From: Syntrophobacterales bacterium
GTDB lineage: Bacteria; Desulfobacterota; Syntrophobacteria; Syntrophobacterales; Thermodesulforhabdaceae
Reading direction: 5' to 3'
DNA length: 64,000 nucleotides
Assembly: GCA_026417655.1 (NCBI GenBank)
Contig: JAOACS010000011.1
Span: forward strand, 39,874-103,873
Positions 11,882-20,857 of the stretch are shown one piece after another (position 1 is the stretch's first letter; the number at the start of each line of letters is the position of its first letter). Below the pieces are notes generated by a model. The model saw only the letters and a list, made by a program, of their open reading frames with translations. It did no database searches and was not told where the DNA came from. Position numbers and translations under genes: made by a program.

Positions 11882-12105
11882 AATCTATTGAGCTTGTGAG
11901 TTTGTTACTAATATCCAAATTTTTCTTGATATTTTTCTTGAAATGGTCTAATGGTAAGTTGTGCTGTTTTTCTCAGAAAGCTCTCTCTGCTAACCAGCTC
12001 TTAGAACCTAGCGAAAGCTTTGGAGTTGAAGTTCCTTGATAATGATAAGTCATAGAGCAAGATTTAGATGAAGTCGTGGTTTCCTAATTTTTTTGGGGAT
12101 CAGGG

Positions 12106-12804
12106 ATGCTTGTTAAAGACTGGATGACAAAAGAAGTCGTGTGGATCCGTCCTGAGGCTACAATTCAAGATGCCCTAAAGATGATGAAACACTATAGCAT
12201 ACGACACCTACCGGTTAAAGAAGGTGATGGAACCTTTGTAGGATGGATTACCGATTCAGACGTAAGAAGTGTTCTGATCGCCTCGATGATAGAGCAGCTT
12301 ACAGTTTCCGATGTAATGGTTCGGGAACCCTATGTAGCATCCCCTGAAGATCATTTGGAAGACGTGGCCTTTGTGATGATTACTAAGAAAATTGGGGGAC
12401 TCCCTGTCCTAGAGGGAGATCAACTTGTGGGGGTCATTACAGTCATTGATGTGCTTAGAGCCTTTATGGAAATGTTAGGAGGTCTTGAAAGCGCAGGGCG
12501 AATCGATATTGTTTGCAGATCTAATGGTGATTATGATCTAGCGAAAATAATAGATATTGTTCATAACAGTGGCGCAACGGTCGTGAGTGTGTGCACCTTT
12601 GCGGGCGACTCCGGTAGTAATGAATCCCCGCCGGGGAACCTTTATTCTTTACATGTTAAAGGAAAAAATTTCTCCGAGCTCCTTGAGAAGCTCAAGGCCC
12701 AAGGGGTTATTGTTCTCTCCTCTCAAAGACCTCATCCTCTTAAGCCAGCCGTGAAATACTCTCGTTCACCATATTCTCGTACTATCCGGGACGTGGTTGA
12801 ATAG
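12106..12804 (+). CDS. CBS-domain pair plus ACT-domain protein (AcuB-like)
   Basis: 232 residues. Two CBS repeats fill about residues 1-130 (LVKDWMTKEVVWIRPEATI and VSDVMVREPYVASPEDHL). An ACT-like segment follows (GRIDIVCRSNGDYDLAKIIDIVHNSG). This CBS-CBS-ACT plan is that of AcuB and relatives, thought to sense adenine nucleotides and small ligands. No catalytic domain is present, so it is a regulator. It precedes the CoA ligase by 228 bases; acyl-CoA or nucleotide sensing is a guess. Confidence 0.8.
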   Translation: MLVKDWMTKEVVWIRPEATIQDALKMMKHYSIRHLPVKEGDGTFVGWITDSDVRSVLIASMIEQLTVSDVMVREPYVASPEDHLEDVAFVMITKKIGGLPVLEGDQLVGVITVIDVLRAFMEMLGGLESAGRIDIVCRSNGDYDLAKIIDIVHNSGATVVSVCTFAGDSGSNESPPGNLYSLHVKGKNFSELLEKLKAQGVIVLSSQRPHPLKPAVKYSRSPYSRTIRDVVE

Positions 12805-12854
12805 GCTCCTTTGACCATTCGTATAGTTCAAACTGAAAAGTTTTGTCATCCTTT

Positions 12855-12965
12855 AGGGTTTAAGCGGATGGCAAAATCTTCTCTTTTCGTAGTGTCCTAA
12901 ACCCTTAGAGCGCTATGAACCTACGAAAAGAGATTTAAGACCGTCTTAAGTTACTTGGGCGGTCT
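12855..12965 (+). promoter_or_regulatory. Structured leader with interleaved inverted repeats before the CoA ligase
   Basis: Four inverted repeats are packed here. A (AGGGTTTA, 12855-12862) pairs with A' (TAAACCCT, 12898-12905). B (TCTCTTTTCGTAG, 12880-12892) pairs perfectly over 13 bp with B' (12921-12933). Their order A-B-A'-B' is that of a pseudoknot or of two competing hairpins. A 7-bp-arm palindrome (12935-12949) follows, and its AGACCG (12939-12944) can instead pair with CGGTCT (12960-12965). It may be an attenuator or a terminator of the upstream gene; function unproven. Confidence 0.45.
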
Positions 12966-13032
12966 ATAGTAGTGTACAAGTCCTTATCAAAAAACGTTCA
13001 TTCTTTAAATTAAAAGAGGAGGGATTATAGCG

Positions 13033-14670
13033 ATGGGAAAGATTCCAGAAAGTTACCTTCCACCGAGAGATCTATGGCCTGATTACACCATGCCTGAACA
13101 GTTCAAAGACATGCCTGAGAAGCTAAACATTTGTCAGGAATTCATTGATCGCCACATAGATGAGGGTCGTGCTAATAATCATGCGATCTACTTCATGGAT
13201 AAAATGATCACCTATGGGCAGCTTCAGAAGATGGTTAATCGCTTTGCAAATGCCTTGAGAAAAATGGGGGTTGAACCACAAGATCGAGTAGGGCTTCGGG
13301 TAGTTAACTCTCCTCCGGCAATTGTTGCCATTTATGGAATTTTCAAAATAGGAGCTATCCCTGTTCCAACTTCGCCCTTGTGGTCAAAGGAAGAGGTTGC
13401 CTTTGTAGTGAATAATGCTGAGATGAAGGCTTTTGTTGTCAATGAACCTTTAATGGGAGAAGTAGAAAAGGCTAAGGATTCCTTTGAAACAGCGCCTACC
13501 ATTATCGTTGTTGGAGGTAACCCTGCCGATATTGAAGCCAAGGGCTATAAGTCCTACGAAAAAATGATAGAAGGTGAATCCGATGCCTGTGATCCAGAAA
13601 TGGTTCATAAGGACGACATCGGTGTCATCCTCTACACATCTGGAACTACAGGCCCTCCAAAGGGGTGTGTCCATTTCGTCCGGGAAGTCTACATCGAATC
13701 CCATATAGTGGGTGACTATGTGTGGAAGCTTACTCCATCCGATGTATTAGGTGGATCTGCTCCTGTGTCCTTCGCGGCAGGTTTCGGAACCTTTGGACTC
13801 ATTCCATTTGCTAAGGGTTCGGCAATAAGCCTTCTTCCCAAATTTACTCCCCAGGATATGCTTGAGCTTTTTGAAAAACACGGAATTACAGTAGCAACGG
13901 GACTTCCTACGGCTTACCGAGCTCTTATGAAGTTTCCAGACTTTAAGAAATACGACCTCAGCAAAGTTCGTATGTTTACCTCAGGTGGTGATGCCCTCGG
14001 CGTAGAAACCTTTAATGCTTGGCTTGAGCTCACTGGAAAGCCTATCTGGGAAGGATTGGGTGGCACGGAGATGCTTCACCTGGTAACTTCTAACACGATG
14101 GGAGAAAAGCCCGTTCCAGGCTCTATTGGAAAGCCTCTTCCCGGATTCGAGATTAAACTGATAACCCCAGAGGGTAACGAAGCTAAACCTGGTGAAGTAG
14201 GAAGCTTTTGCGTAAAGGGACCAACGGGCACAGTCTATTGGAAGCCCTACGCAGATGATAATCGCCTCCTCAAGTCACAGCAAAAAGGTGTAAGGGATGG
14301 CTTCAATTTGCTAGGCGATGCGGTCTATGCCGATGAAAATGGTTATCTTTTCTTCGTAGCCCGAGAAGACGATATGATAAAGAGCTCCGGCTATCGAATT
14401 AGTCCCGCCGAAGTAGAAGAGGTTATTGCCAAGTATGAAGCTGTTGCTGACGTGGGTGTAGTGGGAATACCAGACCCCGAAAAGGGTCAAATCACCAAAG
14501 CCTGTATCGTGCTAAAGGAAGGATATCAAGCCTCCGATGAGATGAAGGAGAAAATCCTTAATTTCTGCCGTGAACACATTGCAGTCTACAAGCTCCCAAG
14601 AATTATTGAGTTCATGGATGCCCTTCCCAGAACTCCAACCGGTAAGCTTTTGAGGAGAATGTTGAAATAA
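13033..14670 (+). CDS. AMP-forming acyl-CoA synthetase, benzoate/2-aminobenzoate-CoA ligase type
   Basis: 545 residues of the adenylate-forming superfamily. The P-loop is YTSGTTGPPKG (about residue 200), the A5 motif GGTEMLH, the A7/A8 hinge GDAVYADENGYLFFVAREDDMIKSSGYR, and the catalytic lysine is in PRTPTGKLLRR at the C-terminus. The N-terminal region resembles benzoate- and 2-aminobenzoate-CoA ligases, but substrate cannot be read reliably from sequence. GAGGAGGG precedes the ATG. The downstream Liv-type importer suggests uptake and activation of an organic acid. Confidence 0.8.
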   Translation: MGKIPESYLPPRDLWPDYTMPEQFKDMPEKLNICQEFIDRHIDEGRANNHAIYFMDKMITYGQLQKMVNRFANALRKMGVEPQDRVGLRVVNSPPAIVAIYGIFKIGAIPVPTSPLWSKEEVAFVVNNAEMKAFVVNEPLMGEVEKAKDSFETAPTIIVVGGNPADIEAKGYKSYEKMIEGESDACDPEMVHKDDIGVILYTSGTTGPPKGCVHFVREVYIESHIVGDYVWKLTPSDVLGGSAPVSFAAGFGTFGLIPFAKGSAISLLPKFTPQDMLELFEKHGITVATGLPTAYRALMKFPDFKKYDLSKVRMFTSGGDALGVETFNAWLELTGKPIWEGLGGTEMLHLVTSNTMGEKPVPGSIGKPLPGFEIKLITPEGNEAKPGEVGSFCVKGPTGTVYWKPYADDNRLLKSQQKGVRDGFNLLGDAVYADENGYLFFVAREDDMIKSSGYRISPAEVEEVIAKYEAVADVGVVGIPDPEKGQITKACIVLKEGYQASDEMKEKILNFCREHIAVYKLPRIIEFMDALPRTPTGKLLRRMLK

Positions 14671-14682
14671 CATAAAATTATT

Positions 14683-14710
14683 GCTCTGGAGGTATAAAAA
14701 CCTCCGGAGC
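14683..14710 (+). terminator. Strong hairpin after the CoA ligase
   Basis: GCTCTGGAGGT pairs with ACCTCCGGAGC (11 bp, one G-U) around a 6-base loop. There is no U-tract, so it may be a weak terminator or an mRNA 3'-protecting stem in front of the next gene. Confidence 0.5.
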
Positions 14711-14741
14711 GCCTCTAAAGGCATTACCCATGGAGGCCAGA

Positions 14742-15587
14742 ATGGGAATAAAGCTAACGGTAGTGTGTGAAAACACGGTGACACGCCCAGGTTTTATAGG
14801 AGAACATGGCTTCTCCGCTCTCCTTGAGACTGACAATGGAAACATACTTTTTGACACAGGTCAGGGCTTTTCCCTAATCCATAACCTTCTTAGGTTCATA
14901 AAGGACGTAACCAAAATAGAAAAGGTAGTTCTTAGCCACGGGCATTTTGATCACACGGGGGGACTCTTAGCTTTTCTAGGTATTAGAGGACCATGTCAGA
15001 TAATAGCTCATCCTGATATTCTAAAGGAACGCTTTAGACTCATGAGTCCAGCTCCGGGAATGGAAGAAAAACCTGTTTCGATAGGTATTCCTTGGCACGA
15101 AGCTTACCTTACAAGCCGTGGCGCTAGATTTCAATGGATCTTAGAGTGGACCGAGATACTTCCCCATGTTTACGTTACAGGGGTGGTTCCAAGAAAGACC
15201 CCCTTCGAAACCGGTGATCCTAAATTTTTAGTGAAAACACCCGATGGATTTAGCCCTGATCCATTCTTAGACGACTACTCCCTAATTGTCGATACGCCCA
15301 AAGGACTGGTCATTATCCTAGGATGTGCCCACGCGGGAACCGTCAATATCTTAAACTACATAACCGATCGACTGGGAAAAGGTAGGATCTATGCCCTAGT
15401 TGGTGGAACCCATCTTGACTTCTCTTCCTCGGAACAACTTGAAAAAACAATAGAAGTTCTTAAAAATCTCGATATTGAGATTATAGCCGTAAGCCATTGC
15501 ACGGGACAGAAAGCGGCAGTTAGGATGGAGAAGGAATTTGAATCGAGATTTCAATTTGCTCCGGTAGGGTTTCAATTGATCATTTGA
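14742..15587 (+). CDS. MBL-fold metallohydrolase
   Basis: 281 residues with the metal-binding motif SHGHFDHTGGL near residue 65, a further histidine in GCAHAGTVNIL and C-terminal SHCTG. This pattern resembles the MBL proteins labelled dihydropterin/beta-RFAP-synthase-like. GGAGG lies five bases before the ATG at 14742; an ATG at 14730 overlaps that site. The real substrate is unknown. The stop region abuts the substrate-binding protein gene. Confidence 0.75.
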   Translation: MGIKLTVVCENTVTRPGFIGEHGFSALLETDNGNILFDTGQGFSLIHNLLRFIKDVTKIEKVVLSHGHFDHTGGLLAFLGIRGPCQIIAHPDILKERFRLMSPAPGMEEKPVSIGIPWHEAYLTSRGARFQWILEWTEILPHVYVTGVVPRKTPFETGDPKFLVKTPDGFSPDPFLDDYSLIVDTPKGLVIILGCAHAGTVNILNYITDRLGKGRIYALVGGTHLDFSSSEQLEKTIEVLKNLDIEIIAVSHCTGQKAAVRMEKEFESRFQFAPVGFQLII

Positions 15588-15607
15588 GACTTGAGAGGTT
15601 TTACCAT

Positions 15608-16744
15608 ATGGGAAAGAGTGTGATCTTCAGTCTGATTGTAATTTTTTTAATTGGTCAGGTGGCTTTTTGTGGCCAATCCATAGTCTCTATTGGGGCAATA
15701 AACCCTCTTACGGGAAAACTTGCCCAACACGGAATCGAAGTAGATCAGGGGATAAGGCTTGCGATAGAAGAAGCGAATCTAGAGGAGAAGAATCTTTATT
15801 TTAATCTGATCCGACGAGATGATAAAAGTCTTCCTGAAGATGCTATGAATCAGGCCCAGCAGTTAATTACAAGAGAGAAAGTGGTAGCTTTGGTTGGAGG
15901 ATACGTAGATACCCTCGTAGGTCCCATCGCTACAGTAGCTGGTAAGCACAGGGTGCCCTATGTAGCCTCAGCAAGTCTAGAAAGTCGACTTACAGAGACT
16001 ATAAACCCTTTTTTTTTCAGGATTTCCCACATAAATGGAATAGCGCATCCTATAATTTACTTTCTTAAGGAGGAGGTAAAACCCAAGAGGTTAGCTCTTG
16101 TTTACGCCTCTACCCCTGGTGCTATGGAGCTTTCGGAGAAAATCCGAAAGGGGATTAGCGAAGGTAGTATCTTTTTGGTTCTTGAGGAAAAACTTAGACC
16201 CGGAACCCCTGATTTTTCGCCCTTTCTACTAAAGTGTCGCGCCTATAACGTGGACTTTATTGTTTCCGCCATGTTTCTACCGGATCATCTTATACTCGTA
16301 AAGCAGATGAAGGAACTTAATGTTTTAGCCAAATACCTTGGCCCCTGGGGGATAGCCTATCCTACTTTCATAAAAGAAATGGGAGAGAGGGCAGAGGGGC
16401 TCCTAGGAATGCTTGCATGGTCACCAACGATATTTCAAAGAGATAGCGAAGAGGAATCTTCAAGGTTTACTAAAAATTATAGCCAACGCTTCGGGACCGA
16501 ACCAACCAGCACCGCAATGCACGGCTATATTTCAGCAAAGGTTATTATTGACTCTGTAAGAAGAGTTGTAAAAAGTGGCCATCCTGTTAGATCGGATATA
16601 CTTGCCGATTTTATAAGAAACACCGATATGATATCACCTATGGGAAGAATCGCCTTTGATGAAAAGGGAGATCCCAAATATTACTCCCAGACGATTGTGC
16701 AAATTCAAAAGGGTTCATTTGTTAAGGTGTATCCAATTAAATGA
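15608..16744 (+). CDS. ABC transporter periplasmic substrate-binding protein, LivK type
   Basis: About 378 residues with a signal peptide (VIFSLIVIFLIGQVAFC) and the Leu/Ile/Val-binding-like start VSIGAINPLTGKLAQHGIEVDQG. The cysteine after the hydrophobic stretch could be a lipobox (QVAFCGQ), so it may be a lipoprotein. I chose the ATG at 15608 (GAGAGG upstream); a TTG at 15584 overlapping the previous stop is an alternative. The family binds amino acids, but also amides and aromatic acids. The ligand here is not known. Confidence 0.85.
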   Translation: MGKSVIFSLIVIFLIGQVAFCGQSIVSIGAINPLTGKLAQHGIEVDQGIRLAIEEANLEEKNLYFNLIRRDDKSLPEDAMNQAQQLITREKVVALVGGYVDTLVGPIATVAGKHRVPYVASASLESRLTETINPFFFRISHINGIAHPIIYFLKEEVKPKRLALVYASTPGAMELSEKIRKGISEGSIFLVLEEKLRPGTPDFSPFLLKCRAYNVDFIVSAMFLPDHLILVKQMKELNVLAKYLGPWGIAYPTFIKEMGERAEGLLGMLAWSPTIFQRDSEEESSRFTKNYSQRFGTEPTSTAMHGYISAKVIIDSVRRVVKSGHPVRSDILADFIRNTDMISPMGRIAFDEKGDPKYYSQTIVQIQKGSFVKVYPIK

Positions 16745-16771
16745 AGAAGATATGGGGTTCACTCTGCAAAG

Positions 16772-16822
16772 CGAGTTCTTGTAAAAACTGAAAACTCGGT
16801 TTATACCTGAATCGTAAGATTC
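16772..16822 (+). promoter_or_regulatory. Intercistronic hairpins between binding protein and permease genes
   Basis: CGAGTT (16772-16777) can pair with AACTCG (16793-16798), and GAATC/GATTC (16809-16822) closes a GTAA loop, which fits the stable GNRA class. Stems in this place often protect the upstream message so that binding protein exceeds permease. The 88-base gap is long for this operon, where the other junctions overlap or nearly touch. Confidence 0.35.
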
Positions 16823-16832
16823 GAGTCTAAAT

Positions 16833-17702
16833 ATGGTGCAAGGTTTCGGTCAGATTATTGTTCAAGCACTAAGCCTAGGCAGTCTTTACGCAATTCTTGC
16901 TATTGGATTTTCCCTTATATTCGGTTCAACCAGGGTACTCAATCTTGCCCATGGAAGCTTTGTTATTCTTGCAGCCTACATAGCCTACTTCATCGAGAGG
17001 TATTACTCGGTCGGGTTCATTGCTTCTTCTATAGTAAGTTCTATCCTATCTCTTATATTTCTTCCGGTTTTAGAGTTTATTGGCTCAAGAACTTCCACCC
17101 ATAAGGAATCTTTTTCTTTGATACTTACCTTTGGAGTAGCACTGGTTCTACAGAGTTTTTATTCCGCAATGTTTTCTTCAGATTACCGAATATTGTATTC
17201 AAACTCGACCATATACAACCTCACAAAACTTGGGCTCTCCATCAGTTCGATACAGCTCACTATTATTCTCTCATCTCTATTTACAATCATCTTTCTCTTT
17301 GTCATGTTTCGTAAAACAATGACGGGGAAAGCCCTTAGGGCGACCATCCACAATGATGAAGCAGCCCTCCTCTCGGGGATTCCAGTAAAACAGATGCGAC
17401 TTTTAGCTATTGGGCTTGGCTGCTTCGCTACAGGACTTGCTGGTTCTCTCTATGTTCGGGTCTCTTACGTTCATCCCGCAGGTGATATTGAAATTACACT
17501 TATTGCACTTCTCATTACCCTTTTTGCAGGAAGAGGAAAGATCAGAAGGGTTTTGATAAATGCCTGGCTCTTTGCCTTAATAGAAACCATCGTCTCCTAT
17601 TGGTGTGGGGCTAAATGGCGAGAGCTACTGAGTAGCCTTTTCATAATTATAGTGCTCATGGGGCGTGGGGAAGAAATTCTAAATAATTCCTCGGGGAAGT
17701 AA
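16833..17702 (+). CDS. livH: Branched-chain-type ABC transporter permease LivH
   Basis: 289 residues with about eight membrane segments. The start VQALSLGSLYAILAIGFSLIFGSTRVLNLAHG is a LivH hallmark, and the EAA-type coupling region is GKALRATIHNDEAALLSGI. It forms the inner-membrane channel with LivM. The stop TAA shares its last base with the livM start. Confidence 0.92.
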   Translation: MVQGFGQIIVQALSLGSLYAILAIGFSLIFGSTRVLNLAHGSFVILAAYIAYFIERYYSVGFIASSIVSSILSLIFLPVLEFIGSRTSTHKESFSLILTFGVALVLQSFYSAMFSSDYRILYSNSTIYNLTKLGLSISSIQLTIILSSLFTIIFLFVMFRKTMTGKALRATIHNDEAALLSGIPVKQMRLLAIGLGCFATGLAGSLYVRVSYVHPAGDIEITLIALLITLFAGRGKIRRVLINAWLFALIETIVSYWCGAKWRELLSSLFIIIVLMGRGEEILNNSSGK

Positions 17703-18637
17703 TGAATAAGTCCAGGCTATTCAAATTGCTACCTCCATTGGTGTGGTTAATAATCCTAAGTCTCGGATGGATCCATAAGATTCCAGAAAGTTTTTTAAGT
17801 GTTCTTACCACGGCATTTCTTTATGGAGCCATGGCAACAGCATGGAATATTCATGCCTTGAGTGGGGTTACGTCCCTTGGACATGCAGCCTTTTTTGGAC
17901 TTGGAGCCTACGGATTCGCTTTAGCTATTTCTAAGCATGGCTTTCCCTTCTGGACAGGCCTATTAGCGGGCGCCTGTTGTGCGGTAATCTACGCTCTTTT
18001 ATGGATACTTTCGATTGATAAATTAAGACACGGAAGTTTTGTCTTGGCAACCTTTGTCTCTGTAGAAATCCCCCGGGTAATTATAGAAAATGTAGAAACT
18101 ATAACTAATGGCTCTGCGGGTATAATGAACATTAGAGTTCCGAACCTTCCCATCCCAATTCCAACTGGCCTTCAAGGATGGTATGTGATTACCGTAGCCC
18201 TTACTGGCATATTACTCTGGCTACACCATAAGGCTCTTTTTTCCCGATGGGGATGGGGGCTAAAGGCTATCCGAGATAACGAACGTGCAGCCCTTGCGGT
18301 AGGAGTTCCAGTAGATTTTTTGAGACGTCTGACCCTATTGTTAAGTAGCTTTTTTATGGGTGTATGTGGGGGCATATATGCTTCAATAATAGGTTTCGTG
18401 GAACCCTCTGTTGTCTTTGGCCTTCATTTTTCCGCTATACCCTTAGTCTTCAGTCTTTTTGGAGGAAAGGAAAATGCCTGGGGCCCCCTTCTAGGGGCTA
18501 TAATTCTATGCAGCCTTGACCAGCTTATAATGGTTCCTCTATTCCCTGAAGCTCATAGAGCTATCTACGGCATTTCCCTTTTTCTTACCCTATGGTTCCT
18601 ACCAAAGGGAATACTCGCATGGAAAAAAACAGGTTGA
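17702..18637 (+). CDS. livM: Branched-chain-type ABC transporter permease LivM
   Basis: 311 residues, multi-spanning. AWNIHALSGVTSLGHAAFFGLGAYG and the coupling loop GWGLKAIRDNERAALAVGVPV are typical LivM. It overlaps livH by one base and the livG start by 19 bases, so the four genes are translationally coupled. Confidence 0.92.
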   Translation: MNKSRLFKLLPPLVWLIILSLGWIHKIPESFLSVLTTAFLYGAMATAWNIHALSGVTSLGHAAFFGLGAYGFALAISKHGFPFWTGLLAGACCAVIYALLWILSIDKLRHGSFVLATFVSVEIPRVIIENVETITNGSAGIMNIRVPNLPIPIPTGLQGWYVITVALTGILLWLHHKALFSRWGWGLKAIRDNERAALAVGVPVDFLRRLTLLLSSFFMGVCGGIYASIIGFVEPSVVFGLHFSAIPLVFSLFGGKENAWGPLLGAIILCSLDQLIMVPLFPEAHRAIYGISLFLTLWFLPKGILAWKKTG

Positions 18638-19386
18638 TCCCTTCCCCTTATCTCACTCTGGAAAGTATTGTTGTTGAAAGGAATCGTCAGATCGTGATCA
18701 GGGGCCTTTCCTTCACATTGAAACGACAAGAGATTGTAAGCATTATTGGACCTAACGGGGCTGGGAAGAGCACCATATTTGACGTCATAACGGGCTTCTT
18801 AAAACCTCTCTCAGGTCGAGTATTGTTCAGAGGGATCGATATAACAGGTTGGGATCCCTACAAAATATGTCGCCTTGGAATAGCTAGAACCTTCCAAATT
18901 GCACGTCCCTTTGTATCAATGACAACTCTAGAAAATGTTGTGGTAGCTCTCATGTTTGGCCACAAAAGGATCAAACTCCAATCCAAAGACCGGATTTACG
19001 AAAGGGCTCGAGAAATACTTGAGATGGTAGGCCTTGGACATAAAAGCCGCACACTTGCAAGGTGCCTTACTCTGTCGGAACAGAGACGATTAGAGGTAGC
19101 ACGAGCTGTAGCGACAGACCCCGAAATGCTTCTTTTGGATGAGTTTGCTGCTGGCCTTAGTCCTAAAGCGATTGAAAGTGCCATAACTCTCATAGAGCGA
19201 CTTAGGCGCGAAGGGCTTACACTCCTAATCATCGATCATTTTCTAAATGTAACAGCCCGCATATCCGATCGTATAATCGCCCTCGATCAAGGTGAAATTG
19301 TTGCATCGGGAAGCCCTGAAGAGGTTTTACAGAATCCTTTGGTTGCGGCTTCATACCTTGGTGATAACCTGACACTAGAAGAGTAA
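18619..19386 (+). CDS. livG: Branched-chain-type ABC transporter ATPase LivG
   Basis: ABC ATPase of about 255 residues: Walker A GPNGAGKST, then GLGHKSRTLARCLTLSEQRRLEVARAV as the signature region (LSEQRRLEV, a variant of LSxGxQ with E and Q in place of G-G), Walker B LLLDEFAAGLSP, and the H-loop in LIIDHFLN. Walker B ends in DEF rather than DEP. The ATG at 18619 has AAGGGA upstream; the ATG at 18592 would add nine residues. Confidence 0.9.
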   Translation: MEKNRLIPSPYLTLESIVVERNRQIVIRGLSFTLKRQEIVSIIGPNGAGKSTIFDVITGFLKPLSGRVLFRGIDITGWDPYKICRLGIARTFQIARPFVSMTTLENVVVALMFGHKRIKLQSKDRIYERAREILEMVGLGHKSRTLARCLTLSEQRRLEVARAVATDPEMLLLDEFAAGLSPKAIESAITLIERLRREGLTLLIIDHFLNVTARISDRIIALDQGEIVASGSPEEVLQNPLVAASYLGDNLTLEE

Positions 19387-19388
19387 AG

Positions 19389-20117
19389 ATGACTAGGGTC
19401 GAAGTGAAAAAACTTAGTGTATGTTACAATAGAACCCCGATAGTCCACGAGATCTCCCTCTCCGTCGAAGAGGCCCAGATCGCTGCTTTAGTAGGCCCAA
19501 ACGGAGCTGGGAAGACCACCATCCTCAAAGCCATTGCTGGCCTAATAAGACCCATAAAGGGTGAAATCCTCATAGGCGGTATACCTACGGCTAGTCTTAC
19601 GGTCGAAGAGTTAGTAAGGCTTGGAGTAGTTTACATTCCCGAAGGAATGAGTGTATTTTCGGAGATGTCGGTAGAAGAAAACCTGGAAGTAGGGGGTTAC
19701 ACAAAAAGAGACCATCTGAAAGAAAGGATAAAGGCGGTTTTTAACCTATTTCCTGAGCTTGCGAAAAAACGTAAAACCCCCGCAGGGATTTTAAGCGGGG
19801 GGGAACAACGGATGGTAACCGTAGGAAGAGGGCTTGTTACTGATGCGACAGTGTTCTTATTTGATGATCCCTTCCTTGGTTTTAGCCCTATAGTCACAAA
19901 TAGATTTTGCGACGTTTTCAAGATTTTGAAACATCAGGGGAAGACCCTTCTTATAGCTGGTCAGCATGTTAGAAGGCTCCTTAAAATTGCCGACAAGGGA
20001 TTTCTTATAGAAGATGGTCATCTTTCCTTGGAAGGCTCAGGTGAGGATCTCCTTCATAACCCCCACTTGATGCAGGTTTTATTTGGTCGGTTTACTTTCC
20101 AATTGAGTAAGTTTTGA
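19389..20117 (+). CDS. livF: Branched-chain-type ABC transporter ATPase LivF
   Basis: 242 residues. Walker A GPNGAGKTT, signature LSGGEQRMVTVGRGL, Walker B VFLFDDPFLGFSP and H-loop AGQHVRR. The Walker B catalytic position reads D-D-P where E is usual, a conservative Glu-to-Asp change also worth noting. It completes a full K-H-M-G-F importer. Two bases separate it from livG. Confidence 0.88.
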   Translation: MTRVEVKKLSVCYNRTPIVHEISLSVEEAQIAALVGPNGAGKTTILKAIAGLIRPIKGEILIGGIPTASLTVEELVRLGVVYIPEGMSVFSEMSVEENLEVGGYTKRDHLKERIKAVFNLFPELAKKRKTPAGILSGGEQRMVTVGRGLVTDATVFLFDDPFLGFSPIVTNRFCDVFKILKHQGKTLLIAGQHVRRLLKIADKGFLIEDGHLSLEGSGEDLLHNPHLMQVLFGRFTFQLSKF

Positions 20118-20215
20118 ATACGTGTTAACAGGGTCAGAGGCGATGAAACCAAGTTTTTATGGGAAGGAAAAATTAGTAAAAACCCAGGCTTAGAGAGTCG
20201 AGAGGGGGTATTACT

Positions 20216-20755
20216 ATGGAACTTATGGAGGCTATCAAGACCAGAAGAAGCGTCAGAAATTTTGAGGAGAAGGACCTTTCGGAGGAACAGGTAAGGCAGA
20301 TTCTTGAAGCCGTTCAATGGGCTCAATCCTGGGCAAATACACAGTGCTGGGAAGTCATAATAGTGCGAAATGCGGAAACAAAATTGAAACTTCAGGAAAC
20401 TCTTCCTAAAACAAATCCTGCCTTCAGGGCCATGGTGGAAGCACCTGTTGTATTTGTTCTATGTGGAAAACTTCAGGCTGCAGGATATTACAAAGGGCAG
20501 GTTACAACCAAATTCGGGGACTGGTTCATGTTTGATATCGGTATCGCATCCCAGAACCTGTGTTTGAGAGCCCATGATCTTGGCCTTGGATCGGTTATTG
20601 TAGGACTTTTCGATCATAACAAGGCTAAAGAGATCCTAGGTGTTCCCGACGGTTACGAAGTAGTTGCTATGATCCCCGTAGGTTATCCTGCAAAAGTTCC
20701 ATCCGCTCCCAAAAGGAAAGAAATTTCAGAATTTACCCACTACGAAAAGTTCTAA
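20216..20755 (+). CDS. Nitroreductase family FMN protein
   Basis: 179 residues. The N-terminal AIKTRRSVRNFEEKDLS is the FMN-binding nitroreductase signature, and the C-terminal GYEVVAMIPVGYPAKVPSAPKRKEISEF is the usual end. These enzymes use NAD(P)H and FMN to reduce nitro compounds, quinones or other electrophiles; the natural substrate is unknown. Its promoter or coupling to livF is unclear (98-base gap). Confidence 0.88.
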   Translation: MELMEAIKTRRSVRNFEEKDLSEEQVRQILEAVQWAQSWANTQCWEVIIVRNAETKLKLQETLPKTNPAFRAMVEAPVVFVLCGKLQAAGYYKGQVTTKFGDWFMFDIGIASQNLCLRAHDLGLGSVIVGLFDHNKAKEILGVPDGYEVVAMIPVGYPAKVPSAPKRKEISEFTHYEKF

Positions 20756-20825
20756 ATGGCAAGAGTTTGGCGATAATATCGCAATAACAAGTGGTTTCCG
20801 ATAGATTAAACTAGCTCTACAGGCG

Positions 20826-20848
20826 CCGATCCCGCCTCGCGGGATCGG
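20826..20848. terminator. GC-rich hairpin between convergent genes
   Basis: CCGATCCCGC and GCGGGATCGG form a perfect 10-bp stem around CTC. It lies between the convergent nitroreductase and cobA-hemD genes, so it could stop transcription from both sides, though U-tracts are poor on both strands. Confidence 0.5.
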
Positions 20849-20857
20849 ATCATGAAG

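Noticed and set aside
16753..16768. Possible -24/-12 element TGGGGTTCACTCTGCA before livH
   Set aside because: Spacing fits, but the -24 box matches only TGG; likely chance.
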